DNA of 64,000 bases from Prinia subflava (Eukaryota > Chordata > Aves > Passeriformes > Cisticolidae): positions 13,954,032 to 14,018,031 of the forward strand of contig NC_086256.1 of the NCBI RefSeq assembly GCF_021018805.1, in the 5' to 3' direction. The notes beneath the pieces are model-generated. The model was not told where the DNA came from. It did no database searches and worked only from the letters and a program-made list of their open reading frames with translations. Numbering within the stretch: position 1 is the first letter of the stretch; each line of letters starts with the position of its first letter. Positions 39,101 through 53,938 of this stretch are shown here, piece after piece. The position numbers and the translations under genes were made by a program.

Positions 39101-42100
39101 TGTCAGGAGAGTATGATCTGTGTTTCTTTTCCAGCTGGTGCTGCTGAAATCAAAGTCCTGCCTCTAAGCTTCAGACCAGAAAATGGACAGGATTCTGACA
39201 CCTGTCCTGATCTGTACATTTTCCATATTGCTTCATTATAGTTAAGCAGGTATAATGATGGAAAATATCTGGCATGAACTTCAGGCCTTCTGGTTGGAGA
39301 AACATGTTTAGGAAGCTGTTTGATGTCTTGTTCTTCATCCTCATAAATTGCAGTAGAAAAGGCACTCAAGCTCACTATGAGTGTTTTTTAACAAAAAATT
39401 TTCAGATACACCAAAGTTATCTTTGTGATAGGGTGATGACAGTTTGAGGAAAAGAAATGCAGAATAAGGATAGTAATACGAATGTTTTGTTGGTTTTGCT
39501 ACTGTGAAAAGCAATTGCCTGAGGTTAGTCACAGGAGGAATTAATTCTGATTGTGTTTAACAGATGTTTTCTCAGATGCACAGCTCTTTAAAAAGTCCAT
39601 AGATTTGTCCAAAGATGAGTCTGACAACGGTTTTGGGACATTTTCTATATTGAGAATTAGTGCAATCATTTGGTGCCTCTTTTTTGTTTTGGTTGAGGAG
39701 TTCTGTTTGTTTGTAATTTATTTGTTGTTTTGCAAGGTAAAGATGGCTACCAGTAATTTCTAGCCATGTTACAAGGACAGTCTCATGTGTATAAAGAATA
39801 ATCCACATATAATTCTCTAAGTATTTGATAGCTGAAAGCAAGCTGCAGGCTTGAAAGGCAGGAATATGGTACCCCAGTTATGGCAGTTTTCATTCTCCAA
39901 CAGCAAAGACAGCACCCTTGCAGGAAGATCCTGATTACCTTTGGCTGATGTGAAGATTCATACACTTTCTTCTTTTCTGAATGGAGAAGTGTCTTAGTTT
40001 TCCCCAGCATCTGGTCTTTGGAATGTAAAAGAACAGCAGTGACTGTCCTGTACTGGGGTGGGGAAATGTATCAAAGAACACTTTTCCTGGAGAAACAAGG
40101 AAGGAGGGGATGTACATGAGGCACAAAGAAGCAGCAGATGTTCTGCACACCTTTAGTGATTACTTGTCTGCATTTGCACTTTGCAGTTCAGTAGAGAATG
40201 GGAGACCTCTGGATCCTGCTGACTGGGCTGTTACCGATGTTGTGAATTATTTCAGAACAGCTGGATTTGAAGAACAAGCCAATGCTTTTCAGGAACAGGT
40301 AAATCTCTTAGCAAACACCTTTTGACTGCCACCAGTTTCTCACATTGTGCATTTTTGCTGTGGGCCTAGTTATATTCTGTAAAATGGGGGAGAAAATCCC
40401 ACATTAATGATGGGATTTGAGTCTGTTATTCAGTGACAATGCATAGGACTGTGATCTCGGAGTAATAATTTTGTTCTACAAGCTGTGGATAATGAGTTGG
40501 AGTTTGTTTAAGATAGGATTCAGAAAGGTGGGAAATCTAAACAAATTTTTTGGCTTGAACTCAGTCTCCCTATACAACCCACTCAGTTTCACTGTCTTGT
40601 TATTTGAAATGTGAAGGGTGTTTAAAATATGAATTCCCTTCTTTCTGAGTGTGTTGTGTAATTACACTCATGAGTATTTGTAAATCCTGGGGCTTCTAAG
40701 CAATAATGTGAATTTGAAGGCATAGGATGAAAAAGGGGCTGCTGTTTTGCATTGAACTTGGCAGTACAAGTAAATTCGGAAAGGACCAGCTGGCACTGAG
40801 TCAGCAGAGGAGCAGCATGTTTGTAGGACTCAGTCTGAGAAACAGGTCGGGTCTTTGTTCGTGGGCCCTGTAGCTGCTGATACCAACAGAAGGTTTCTTT
40901 GGGTAGCTGAGATCAGCAGAGAGCCTGACAGTCAGGTGGCCATTGCAGCTCACCTGGCAGCAGCTGGTAGAGGTGTGTTAGTGGGACTGGAAGTCAGCTT
41001 GCTTGGCCTACAGCCCACCTGTAGGGTTTCATAGAGAAGTAACTCACATCACGATGGCAGTTCAGCACCTCCCCAGAGAAGTCTGTAGGCTTGTGTGTGA
41101 CTACCAGGAAATTAGTCACCCACACTTGTAATTAGTTATCAAAATAGATGCCTGGACCTTCCAGGGTACTGAGCTGGTGCAAGTTATTGGCAGCTTTGCA
41201 GGGAGCCTGTACATTACACATGAAATAACAGCATGGTTGGTCAGGTTAACATTGCTGACCTTCAGCACTATGTCTGGGAAATCCCATCTGATTGTAACTG
41301 ATGCATATAACAAAGTATCTAAACCTAGTTCTTTGTTCTTGAAGGTGAAAAGCCTGGTGTTGGGTGATTCTCTGGCAGGTTGCAGAGAGGTTCTTTCTGC
41401 AGCTGCTATTCAGCTTTCAGAATTTGAAGATGAGTGAACAGACCAAAAAAGAAAATGTTTGAGTGTGTCCATTCCTTAATACCAGCATCCATGTCACAAC
41501 AGCCCTGGAAATGTGGCTTAAACAAACTACACAGGCAAAGTAATTGTGGCCTCTGGCAGTCTTCTCCTTACACTGACAGATAACCTCTAACTTCCATCAA
41601 ATATCTTGACCTCTTTGCCTCAAAGCTGGCTTGTCAATAACACTGCAGTAATTACAACTGATTTTGCAGCAGAAAGGTGAGGCTAATTTATAAGTTTTGG
41701 CAAATCAGTTTGCAACAGCATGGATGTAGAGTGTAAAGGCTTTATTAGTATTCTGCAGTGAGGATAAGTGGTTTCAGTAGGGTAACTGAGGACTCTGCTA
41801 GGACAGCCATGTGCAGAAATGTGGCTCTGGCTCCACAGCCAACTTCACCTTATGCTAAAACCTTGGAGAGAGAGGCTGACAAGCGCCACTAGGATGTGGC
41901 CAGGAGCTGAGGGATGGATAATCACAGCAGAAGTCACTGCCAGTTCCTTCCCCCTCCTCTCCATTAGCAGCATGAGGAGCAGCAAGTGCCTGCTTCTGCT
42001 TGCCAGGTTTGGCAGCCTGTTCCCTGTCTTCACCAGGAACAGCCCCATAAACTGTCCTGTCCCTAGCTTCTTATCAGTGGTGCTGTTCAGTTTCTTCTAC

Positions 42101-45100
42101 ACTATTTGCTACCACTAACTTTAACTGTGCTCTTAGAGCATTGTTTGTCAGGATCCTCCAGGTATGGCAGTGCAGGCAGGTTCATTTTGAACCCTTTGCC
42201 GTCCTCTGTCTGTAGAGCACCAGGCATGCAGCTGCAGTTCTAGCCCTCTCTATTTTCCTCTGTCATTTGCAGTTGCCTGGGCCCCAGAAACCTAGTTTTA
42301 TTTGATCTACTGCCCTGAATATGTACTGGAGGAGGAATGAGATTGTAAGCAGTAAAGGAAAGTATTCGGTTTCACCTACAACACTGGGAAATTGTTTTCC
42401 ACTGAACTGCTTCAGGAGGGGTAGCACAATGGTTTCCTTACAAAATATCCTTACCCCAGAATGTAATCATGACATCTATTATTACACTGAGCTTTTACAC
42501 AGCAATAACTGAGTCCACACTTTCTTCTGATCAATCTGAATACATCTGGACTCACCTAAAACAAGTGAAAAATCTTTAAGTCCTGATTTTTTCTTATAAT
42601 ACTTTAAGGAAAATTAGAAGTCATTTGAAGGGCTGCAGAATGTTTTAATAAAACTCAATTGTAAGTGCTGGTAAGAAGTGATGCTTGTATGATGATTATC
42701 TGTTATTTCTTCTTGGAGTTCCACTGATGTCAGCAAATCAATCATGATTGATGATTGAATCATGCTCACTGATGAAAACAGATTCAGCTGAAGGATGTTG
42801 CCCAATAACAAAAATCTATAACATCAGCCAGCAAATCAGACAAGCCAACAAGTTGGGGACACAGGACACCCAAAGAGGGAGGAATAGCAGTTGCAGGATG
42901 AGGGTTTGAACACCTTCAGAGGAATACAGCCTGCCTATTTGTGGCTGAGCTTTCTGTAGGAGCCCTGCAAGCACAGGGGACTGTGGCTCACTCCGAGACT
43001 GAAGTTGTTTACAAGGTCCCAAGATGTGCACATGCTCTGACCTTTGTTGTGGCCCATGTGGCTTCTTGACCATTATGTTGTGATAGCCAGATATGTCCAG
43101 GTAAGGCAGTGGTGGTTTGCTGGCCTCACTGCAGTGCCTTACCAGAAGGGAAACTGGGGTTTAACACCAGCTGGTGTCCACTGCTGCTTTCTGGCAGAGC
43201 CATGGTATGGAGGGGCACGTGAGTGTGCTGCCTGCTGTGCTCTTGTGTTGGCTTACTGTAGAACTCTGCACTTCTCAGTCACTCACAGCAGAAGGGGTGG
43301 TGGGAGGACTTGAAGCTTGATCAGTCCCCTGGTTATTTGCTGAAGACAGTGGGATGCTGGTGTTGAGGTCATCCTGGCACAGTGGGGAATTATTGTTAGC
43401 TTGAGTTGTGCAGAGAAGTCTCAGTTAACATTAAAAAGACATACTGAGAGCTAGCATTGAAATTGCATCCTGAAGAAACGGAAGATAGAGAAGTAGCAGA
43501 GAAGAAATCAGAGAAGTCATCACAGTATACAAAATCTTACCTGCTGCAAAAAAAGTGTGTGACAATTCTGCAGAAGCAGTTTAATGTGGAAAACTTAAAG
43601 AAAGTGAAAGAGGTAAAGCTTACAATTCACACAAAGATATGAAACACTTGAACTCTGAGTATGTAATCAGTCATTCCTACACAGATGTGTTTAAAGAATC
43701 AGTTTTCTATTAAGTGGAAGTCTTAGTAGTTACCAGCATTTCTAGAAAACACAGGGAACCCTGTGGAAGAAGAAGGGAAAGGAATAGATGCTTTTTTCCT
43801 ATTCTTGGAGTTTCTCCTATTCCAGGTACTGGATTTACTCCATTTGGATCCTACCAAGCTGGAGGCTGTTCTTCCTCCATAGCATCGTTGAACAGCAGCA
43901 GAAAAGGCAACTTCAGATCGGTCATAGCAATGAGCAAAACACTCACTGGTGTCAAAATTCCCACAGAAAGAATTGTGACGAATGGAAAAGAGAGGATAGA
44001 AACTGGTTTTAACCATTAACATTCTCAACAGTAATTGGAAAGAGGCACCTGCTATAATTGGGTAAAAAGTTATTGGAAACTTTTTTTTTCTTTTAGAATT
44101 ACTGTTACTTTGGGCTTCCCTGAGGGATCAGTACCTGTATACATTTTGGGGATATTTTTTAAAAATGCCATTTTCAGCTGATCTTTGACTATTTTGTGGT
44201 TTGTTCATGTATTTTGTATTTATAAACTTTATCAAATTTTAGGAGAGATCAGTCTTGGCAAATTCCTGCTGAACTCTAAAAGAAGTCTTCTTTTCATGTT
44301 GCATTGTAATCAAGGATGTGATCTCTGATATTTCCAAGATAATAGAAGGGAGAGAAGGGAGTGGAGAGATGTGGATTCTTTCTCTTCCATTTTGACTTCA
44401 CAGTGACTTAGAGGAAGTTTTCAAGCATATATCAAAGTTTTGAGATGGGGAAAAAAATCCAAAGTTTACAAGATTTCTAACCTAAACAGGTCAAAAAGTC
44501 AAGGTCTGAGAGGGGAAAAAAATCCCACCATATCTGTGATTTACAAGAGGTATTTTAAGTAGGACAGTGTGGGGAGACCTAAGCTGGAAAGTTCCTTTTC
44601 TCGTCTTCCCTTAAAAGTAGAGGAAGAGAAATTCACTCAGAGTGTCAAGCTCCAGTTAGGCCCTTCCAAAATTTCTGCTTGCAAGAGTCTTTTCCTTTTT
44701 TCCCCCCACAGGATGCATGGGAAGGTTGGCCTTTTAAAGAAGGCACCTGAAGTTATTAGCAGATATTCACTAGTTTAAACTTGCATATTGCTGTCAATAG
44801 TAATTCTGAAATGCACTTCATAAGCTGCATTCTTAGGAGTATCCTTCCCTTAATGGCTGATAATTAGGCATTCTTCACTTGTACCTATTAATTAGAAAAA
44901 GGTTTACAAAGAGGGAGTTTTGAAATTAGGCTCATTTGGATTTTGTGCTTGACTAAATAGTATTTATGCCTTAGTCAGCACAGGTGAGCACTTGAAAAGC
45001 AAACAGCAAGCGGAATTTAGCAGCTGTGAAGATGGTTTCAGGAAAATCAAGGCTACTATTTTTCTCACTGATCCTCTATAGTAGTATTCCATTTGTTGCA

Positions 45101-45307
45101 TGACTGTTCTCGTCTGTTAGATTTGTATATTTGTCTTTTTCACCTCTTTAATTCTTCTTATAGGAAATTGATGGCAAATCATTACTGTTGATGACAAGAA
45201 ATGATGTACTGACTGGACTTTCATTAAAACTGGGGCCTGCGCTGAAAATCTATGAATATCACGTAAAACCTCTACAGACACAACATCTAAAGAACAACTC
45301 TTTATAG
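36097..45307 (+). CDS. SAMD13: Sterile alpha motif domain-containing protein 13 (complete coding region)
   Basis: Three coding exons (36097-36149, 40187-40298, 45164-45307) splice in frame to 102 residues, the length I remember for the human protein. An unstructured start ([20 protein letters not shown]) leads into one SAM domain at about residues 27-95: [20 protein letters not shown], then [20 protein letters not shown], then [23 protein letters not shown] domains are five-helix protein-protein interaction modules. This one is related to those of polycomb/L3MBTL-type proteins, and the partners of SAMD13 are not established. The start ATG at 36097 is the only option of this length because an in-frame TGA stands at 36073-36075 in the same exon. 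The introns (36150-40186, 40299-45163) contain no recognised gene. UOX lies downstream in convergent orientation. Confidence 0.95.
40187..40298 (+). CDS. SAMD13: SAMD13 second coding exon
   Basis: This 112-bp exon has acceptor CACTTTGCAG and donor GTAAAT. It encodes [30 protein letters not shown] and QANAFQEQ, the first half of the SAM domain. Confidence 0.96.
45164..45307 (+). CDS. SAMD13: SAMD13 last coding exon
   Basis: This exon, with acceptor CTTCTTATAG, encodes [40 protein letters not shown] and HLKNNSL, ending in TAG at 45305-45307. It carries the C-terminal SAM helices and closely matches the mammalian protein. Confidence 0.96.
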   Translation, partial: EIDGKSLLLMTRNDVLTGLSLKLGPALKIYEYHVKPLQTQHLKNNSL

Positions 45308-48300
45308 CTAACTGTCTAATTGGGGTCATGCTGTGCCTCAAAGGAAAAATAAGCAATTTGGTTTCATGTGATGGAACTTTGTAAAGAGAGAATATATCTA
45401 TTAAGAGTTTAAACCAAATTAGAATATATATCCTATTGGATAGAGCTGGCAATATACTGTATACTGAGTCTGAACTGAGAGAAGTGGTGTGTATTTTTTA
45501 CATAGTACATAATGATTTTCTCTTTTAGGAAGTGTCAATGAGCATGTTGAGATAGCTACATCACTGTATCCAGAACAAAAGGGAGGTATGTCATTCTCAT
45601 TTTTGAGCCAGACATGTTCTTGATTTCATTAAGATACCAAAAAATTAAATAAAAACAACCCCAAAGTTTACATGCATCTTTAGAGAGAGGAACCAATCAA
45701 AGTAGGTTTTGGTTTACACTAAAGACCTACTAAAATTATTACTACTTATAATTTCAGGATGGGACTGACACTTGCCAAGTCACCCTTTTTTGCAGAGGGT
45801 CCTATTTTGACCTTATTAAGGTTTACCCATGGTATGCTGCAATGTTTAAAGCTGTACATAGAACTAACATAACTCCTTCCATAGCAGAAGGTGTTGCTGA
45901 CAGGTGAAACTGGGTTGTGTATTTTTTGCTGTCCTTTAAATTTTCAGCTTTTCACCTGTTTTTAATAGTAGTCCTATGTAAAATATAGTTGGTTTTTAAA
46001 GGTTTGTGTTGCTTTGCAAACAAAAAAGCTCCATTTTATTCCTTTTTTAATTTATGATTGTTTTCTAACATTATGCAGAAATTTGTAAAAAGTAAAATTC
46101 TGCACATTTTTAATATTGTCTGTCTTTGGTGTTGTAATGATTGATTTTTTTTAATGCTTTACTTAACACTTTGAATACTGGTTTTAAGAACTGAAAGAAG
46201 CTGTCTTGTCACCATACATCTCTGTTAAAAGAGAGTCATGTTCAATCTGTTTGTACCGGTTCCCTATTTGATAGGTTGCTTGCTATATCCCAATAAAACA
46301 TTGCTTATGTTTGGATTCAGTTTACTTTACAGATCTTTTACTTTCTCAGTTGTGGTATACTGGAGCTCCTTTTCTCCATTTTTCCTATTAAAAAGGTACC
46401 AAAACCTAGTAAATATTCTATGTTCTTGTGATTACTTTTGATGTCACCTACCATAATATTTAAAGATTTAATTTTTTCTGCTCTTTCATCTCTGGTGTTA
46501 CCTACTGCTGAAGGAGAAGCCCTGCCACAGCTCACCAGTGCCATCTGTGTTTCCCTTACCCCGTCTGGAGCTGTCAGTGGTGGGGAGCTGCTGTGCTGGC
46601 CCCGTACCCAGGCTGGGTCACTCCACCCCTCAATGTCTGGGAGCTCTCAGAGGGTGCTAAGCCCTGTCTGGGCTCACCATCACCTCTGGCCCAGGGAGCC
46701 TTGTCTTGACCCCTGAAATGGGAAATGTGGGGTTGCATCAGTGATGCTGAGCAAAGGAACAAGGAAATGGGAAATAAGCACGAGTGTGGTGGAAGTGGAA
46801 ATGGTGTGGGAGGAAGTGGTCGGGGGTGCAGCTGGGAAGGGAAGGGTGCTGCTTTCTGCCAAGTGGGGACAGGATTCAGGGAGAGGAAGGAGAAACTCCT
46901 GCAATCTCCTGGCTAGGTAGTGGCCCTGTCTTCACTGTGGCTTGGTCAAGTGTGAGGTGGCTGTTGACACTTGTGGTTACTGGTGCTAAGGGGAGAAAGG
47001 GAAGAGAAGGGACAAAGCCATGGTGATAGCTCTGCCATAGGTAAAGCTCGTGGTATATGCTATATTACATAAATATATTCAGCAGTATGCTTTATTGGGT
47101 TCTTCCTAACCTTCACATAGTACAATGTATTTATTTGGAATTTGAGACAATAGAGATATATTCATAATTTCTTTATCTGTCCCTTGCACTGAGCTTACTT
47201 TAGGTATTGGTCTGTTAGCAGCAGGTTTGTAAGTCACAGTCTGAATTCTGTTTATGATTTTATTTATAGTTTGGTCATGTCCGGAGATACCTGCTGGGAG
47301 TAGAACTCTACTGGAAGACAAGATTCAAATAGAGATCATCAACCCTGCCTTGGGGAATTTTGAGCTATAGTCTGTATCTGGCTAATTTTGGACTGCAATT
47401 TAAAAATTATACATGTAACCCCTAAATATTTTAATATAGAAATAGGTATGTTTATGAAAAGGATCACAAAAGCAGTCTGGACATGCTAATCAGCACTGTA
47501 GTTGTAGAACTATTTTGGATGAGAATACATAGTGCTGTGTTACTGAAGGATTAATTGAATATTCTTTTTTCCTCCAGTTGCATGTTTGGCATGGGATTTA
47601 CATTTTGTGGAAGACAGAATTTGAAGTAAAATGTACTTATTCCAAGAGGGAGTAAAAATCTCCACTGTGCAGACATGAGAGTACATTTGGTGACTACTGA
47701 ACCAAGTTCTTTCTTTTAAAATGTTTAATGAGCAAATGGATTACATTCAGAAACATCCAGCTTTTATTTCCCCTTTGCTCAGACCACTGAGTCATACAAG
47801 TAAAGGCCTAACAGAAATCTTGTTGCAAGTGCAAAAGGGAATTTGGAAAATATTGGTCAAAACTGACAATTTTTTTGCTATCTCTGATTTTTACTGTAGT
47901 TCCCTAATGTTCTCTGAGCTTCCTAATGCTGCTGTTCTCTTTGTGCAGTTGACCGTTCTGGTTTTGTCTCTTACATTCTTTTTGCTCTTTCTGGGAGAAC
48001 AAAAAAATCTTTTTAAGAGACTGAAGGGTTTAAAAGAGGAAGTCAAAGCCAGCTTATTTTTAGCTACCATTCCTCCTGCAGAAAACACAGCTGCTGTTGA
48101 GATGAGGAAGCAACTGATAGGCATTACTGGATACCATGTCAGTACTGCAGCTCCGAGTCGCAGAGCTATGCAGGAATCCAATTTAAATCCTGCCTTATAT
48201 GTGCCTGCAGCTGAGAGAGCCCCTCTTCCTTAAAAGCCCTGCCCGTGCCCCGGGTGATGGTTAAGCTGTCAGCCTGACTGCTCAGCTGATACAGGGGGTG

Positions 48301-51300
48301 AGTGTGATGATGGTCTTGGCTTTCACACTGAATCACAATTTGGAGAGTGCCCTTCTCCTGGAGGCAGCTTTAAGGAATAAAGCAGGGCTGAGCTCCCCTC
48401 CCCCCTGCAGTTGGTAAGCACAAAAAGAGTCATGCCACAGCCAAGGTTTGCCCTGTCCTTCCCCTCTCCTAATATCAGTTGTTCATATCAATCCGAATCT
48501 TTCATACACTTTTAAAATTATTTCAGAGCATTACAATATGTCTGTTCTGTTATGATGGGTGTGGAATATATTGGAATTGTTCATCAGCTCTGGTCACTCT
48601 CCTTTCAAGCTGTGGATACACAACATGGCATGTTCTCTTTGCATCCAAACAGAGCTGAGTACCACACATAAAGCGATGTAAGGCAACTGTCAGCAAAGGA
48701 TGGGATTTGTGGCAGTACCTGTCCACCAGGATCACTGTCTCAACCCAGAAAAAATTGTTCTGACTGCTTGCTGCTGTCTCCCATCCCTGCATGTTATTGT
48801 TCCCAGTTTGTTCTAATGTGCTGCACTTGATCAGTTTGTAGAAGATTCTTTGCCCATATAATTATAAGACAAGATTCATCAGCTGTAACAAAGGGAGTAG
48901 GCCCCCATGCATCACTCCTGGTTAGAAATGGCCCTGGCAAAATGTCTCATTAGGCTGTCACTGTCAGGGATTAATTGCTAAATGAACTCTTCCTTCATTT
49001 CCCTGCTTTTTCCAACGTGTTCGAATTCTACCAAATCCTTTCACTCTTCTTCTTTTTAAAAATCAGCATTTAATCTTTTGTCTTCAACAATCCTCTTTCC
49101 ACTGTCACACTTAAATTACAGTGACAGTTATTTTAAAATCAGGGTCTTATTTTCTGGGAGTCTGGGAGAGACTGAAAATTTATTTCTTTTTTTTTTTATT
49201 GGCAATACTGTACAAAATCTAAAGTCTGAGTCTGAGTAGGACCAGAAAAATACTACCTTACTTTGTCTTCACTCTGTTTTTTTTTACTTCCAAGTCAGAA
49301 CAGCAGTTCCTTCTCTTCTAGGAATGGCTTTTGGCCCAAAAGCCATGTGGGAAATGAAATGACTGTAAATGTGCATGTGGAGGGTGTAACAATCCCTGGC
49401 TTGTAAGCAGCAGGGTGAGTGGAGCACTGCAGAGGAGGGTCTGCTCTTCTCTCTCCTTCACCTTGGGCAATTTACACAGGCAATGGATTGGCTTCTTCAT
49501 CCAGCAAGAGGACTTGGTGCTTGGAGGTGTCATCCAAGAGATCTCTCCCGTGTCCCATTCCATCACCTCAGTCTGGAGAGCAGTTTCCCCAGGGACAGTG
49601 CTGAGGACAGTGGCTGTCATTAGCCCACTGGCAGGGGCAGTCTCCATTGGAAGAATGGGCAGACTGATTAAATAAGTAGCTTTCATTCCTATTGGGAAAG
49701 TCTGTCTTCTTTTTAATAATGTAACATTATATTCTGTTTTGCTTAGCCCCTATAATTAGGGAGTTCCTTTAATGATGTTCATTTGGATCTTCAATGTGTG
49801 TTCAATTCCCAGAATAACACTGGTTGGTAGTTGCTATCAATTTGGGGAATGCAACCTCAGGCACCGGGAGAGCCTAAGGGGGGCACCTTGAAGGCTGTAA
49901 GTGGTTCTTGGTCTCTGTGTGAGAGTTTCATTGCTGCTGAAGGCTGCTGGTGGGTACTGGAGACCACTGTTGTATTTATGTGCTGCACTCATGAGCATCC
50001 TTGCTGAAGGAGCAGTCAGCAGTTCCAACTGCTGTATCATCAGCTGATGTGCTGATAAGGCAGCAGCAAATGTCTTGGCATTGGCAGACTTGCATTCATC
50101 TCAGGATGTTCTCTTCCCTTTTTTGGCTGATTGCTATAATCCAGCTGCCCCTCTATAGAGTGCACTCTTTGGTACTTACTATATTGAGGATGCCTCTGTT
50201 TTTAGCAGCTAAATTTTATCAGAAAAGGGAGGGAAGGCTCATAATTTGCACTGATCTTTTGGATTCAAGAGTAACATTGTTTTGTCTTGTCCTAGGGAAT
50301 GGTGGAAGGAAGAAGGAATTCAAAGTAAGGAACTTGTGGCTGAATTTGTTCACAAGCTGGTGGCCAGCCAAACTGTGGAGAGAGGAGTGTGGAAATGGGT
50401 GTGTGCCTGCATGTGGCAACCCTGTTTCACAAGGACACGCTTCAAATTCCCTCCTCTCTTCTGCATAAATAACAGACACCAGTTCACCTGGGCTTTCCTA
50501 CCTGGAAATATGTGTCTAGAGGATTTGAAAATGTTGCAGGAGAATGAGGCCTTTAGAACTTGAACTCTTGTCTTCTTCAGCCAGATGTAATGTAGAAATT
50601 CCTAATGCCACACTTGAGAAGTGGCAGAAGCCCTCCACAGTACTCAGGCACTCTGGTTTGTGTTGTATTTCCTTCTGAATCAAAGGTTTCTCTACTCCCT
50701 CATTTATCTACTTTTGAGTCCCCCCAGTATTGTTTGGGTTTTTTGTTTTGTTTTTTGTTTTAGCAACATCTAACCTCAGATCATGTTTTTTCTGATGTGA
50801 TTGCCATAGATTAGTCATACATCAGCTGATCTAGTAAGGGTCATTTATACTTGTATTTTATACACATACATGTATGTGCATGCACACAGGTACATGTGTG
50901 TGTCTTTCTCAGTCTGCTATGAATGGTGAAGCTCTCAGAAAACAATTTATATTATAGTTGACATGTGAGTTGACATTTTTGATCCAATAACTGAAAACAT
51001 GTAATGTGTTTCCTTTCCAGATACAGCTGTGCACTTTCCAGGAGGGATATGATTGGTTGCTGTATGTATCAAAATAGCAGAATTCTAAATTCAGAAGTAT
51101 TTATTTTGAGATTTTTAGCCAGAAACAGTTTTGTCACTTCAAGTAGCTCAGCTCAACTTAGAGTCAAGCTTATGTACTCTTGATAAAAGCAAGGTTAAAT
51201 TAAGAAAGGAAAAAGACAACTTTAAGGAAGGAGTAAAAGTAACTGTAATAGTCAATAAAAACTGGCAGGTTTAAATGTATATTGGAAAGCAGGTAGCAAT

Positions 51301-53938
51301 ATATATAGAATAATACAGTCAGGGAAGATAGATGGCTTGTGCTGACCTTGACAGTGACATCTGCTCTCTGTTTTAGGTACTGGCTGATGAGTTTAGCTGG
51401 TACATTTTATCTGTGTGACACTGCTTGTGTGTAGAGCATGAGGAGCAGCTGAGGTGGCCTGTGTTGGACTGTCCTGGGCAGGTACCAGAATTGAACAGAA
51501 ACAGGATGGGAAAGAATCAAAGACTGAAAAGATGATAAGTTTGTGCACTTGAAATACCCTGTTTGCTGGTAGGGGCTTCAGCCCCTATGAACCACTGGGA
51601 TGTAGCCCAGGACCAGTAAGGTTCATGTTATCAGCAAGAAGTTGTATTTTAAACGTCAATTTTACAATCTGCTAGCTGCTGCTCATTTTCATCAAGTGTG
51701 ATGTCGTCAGCAAAGCATCACAGCTGCTTCTAAGTAAAATGCAGTAAGCAACTTGAATAGCTCCTTAGGACAGGAACTGAAAAAAATCTGTCTCCATGAA
51801 ATTAATGCAAGTCCATCGTGGAGACTGAATCTAATGAAGCCAATGGGAATTTGGTCAGACTTCCAGGCCCAAGTGAGTCTGGCTAGCTCACAGTTTCAAG
51901 GCTGATTTATGTCACTGTTATCTTAATCTAGCTGCCATATTTGGGCTGCTTCTGATTGCCCAAGTACTTTCTTTAGAAGCGCTCTGCCCACGTAAGTGAC
52001 TCAGGTTTGCAGTGCTGGATGGAGCTGCACTGAGATGCTCTAAACACAGTGAATGTGTGTCTGTGGAGGTTTATACAAGCCACACTGAATGAGTGTGTGT
52101 GCTTGTTGCCACAGGAAAGGCTCAGTAAACAACTGCTCACTGCCTTGTGTCCTCATTCTGCCACGGAGGTTAGTCCACACGACCTTGCAGGGCCACAAAT
52201 GAACCACAAAGAGTAATGAAAGAAACCTTGTGCCTAATGCAATAAATTTCATATAAGGTATAAAGGAAGTTGGTGCAGATCTATCTTGTTTCAGAAAGAG
52301 GTTAATGCTGAGATGTTCAGTAAGATTCTTTTTCATCTATTGGTAGTGAAGTGTCATTTGGAAGACTGGTCACTTGTTGAGGTGAAATTGGATGAATTAA
52401 AATAATTCTTTTACTTACAATGTTCACATTTATATATAAGTAGTAAATAGTCAAAAGCTAGTTTGTTTTTTGATGTTGCTCTTTATTTGCCTTTAAAAGT
52501 TACAGTAATAAATTAAAAGCACCTAGAAGTGGAGGAAGTAGCAAGACATAAGCCCGCAACTACAATACGACACAATCTGAGAAGGTAAGTGAGAACATCC
52601 CCAGGAAAAGCTAGAAGTATTGTAAATAAAACTTTTCAGAGTTGGCTGGTGACCAGAGAACATCATAGCTGGGACAGCTTCACTCCGTGGTGTCATTTTC
52701 CTGTTGTTCAGAGATAGCTCAGGCTGGTGGACCGCTCTTCCCTTGCATCTGTTATGCCCTGCTCATCAAGGCGAATTTCTGTCCTGCAAAGTACCTCAAA
52801 ATGTCACACAGAGCAGGACACCTCCCCCATTTTTGGTGCCTGTGAATTTAATGGTTGTACCCAGAGCCGAACTCAGGAGGCACAAAGGCAACTCAACTGC
52901 AGTTTTTAGAAGTTACTTTGGGCACTTTTGTTTGATTTGTACTCTGTCACATGGAGTCTGTGAAAATGACACTCAGAGAAAAGGAGAGCAAGGGTTAGAA
53001 GCTGTTGGAAGCTGAGCAGGATTCCTGTTGCCAATGTGGTAGCCACAGTTTATGAGATGAGAATCATTGACTTTATTGTTTTATCTCAATGTTCAAAGCT
53101 ATCACCTGGGGTAACTAAAGTGAAATATGACAGATCAAGTAATTATCTGTCTAGTTTTCTCCCTACTCCTCTCAAATGTAATAGGGCTACGTAGGTTGAC
53201 TCCCGCCTGCTCTAGTAAGATTACTAGACTAAAAAAAACTATTTAATTAAACCTACAGAGATAGCCCAAACCCTCAATTCACCTCAGTGATTAATGTGAA
53301 GTACTATAGTAATGATAGTCTGATGAGTAGCAGCAGCAGTCATGCAGTCAGAATACATGCAGAGAAAGAAGTCAACAGCTGTAACTATTCACGCCACAAT
53401 GGAAATATGAGAGATGCTTTTTTTTTCTTTGTTTCTCATTTCCTGTGCAAAGAAATCCTGATTCTGACTGATTCTCTGTTCAATCACTGGGTCAGAACCT
53501 CAGCTCTGTAGATCAATGTGTCATCAAGGGGTCATGACAGGTTATGTCAATGAAACAGTGCCTGTATATTCATTTTACTGAAGAGATATTACTTAAGAAA
53601 ATATAGAGATTTCCTGATTTTACATGTCAAAAACATGTTACAAACATCAAATTAATTGTTTCATGAAAAGGCCTGGGAATAGCTAGTTTAAAAATTAAAT
53701 TGCTATAATGTTTCCAGCTGGGATTTTCCAAGGAGCTTAGGGTACTTCAGTCTGCAAATGACACTGGAATTCAGGGACAGACTTTGATTTCTGATTTCCT
53801 GATTTCCTTCTTAAATCCCATGTTCAGGAGTTCATAAAGGGAAAAGTAGTCAGCAATGGAAGAGGCCAATAAGGAGTAAACATAGATAGGAAAGCCATGC
53901 CATTAAGTTATCAGGAAGGTTGAGTATAGCTAAGAGGT
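45308..53938. other. Convergent intergenic region SAMD13-UOX (includes both 3' UTRs)
   Basis: The left end is the SAMD13 3' UTR, with AATAAA candidates near 45645 and 46291. The right end is the UOX 3' UTR; a - strand AATAAA is at 53072-53077. In between, no gene is recognised. The longest open frame (47721-48233, + strand, 170 codons) has a hydrophobic stretch but no family resemblance. Simple sequence includes a GTTTT-rich run near 50.74 kb and a TACATG/TGTG-rich segment near 50.87-50.91 kb. Confidence 0.5.
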
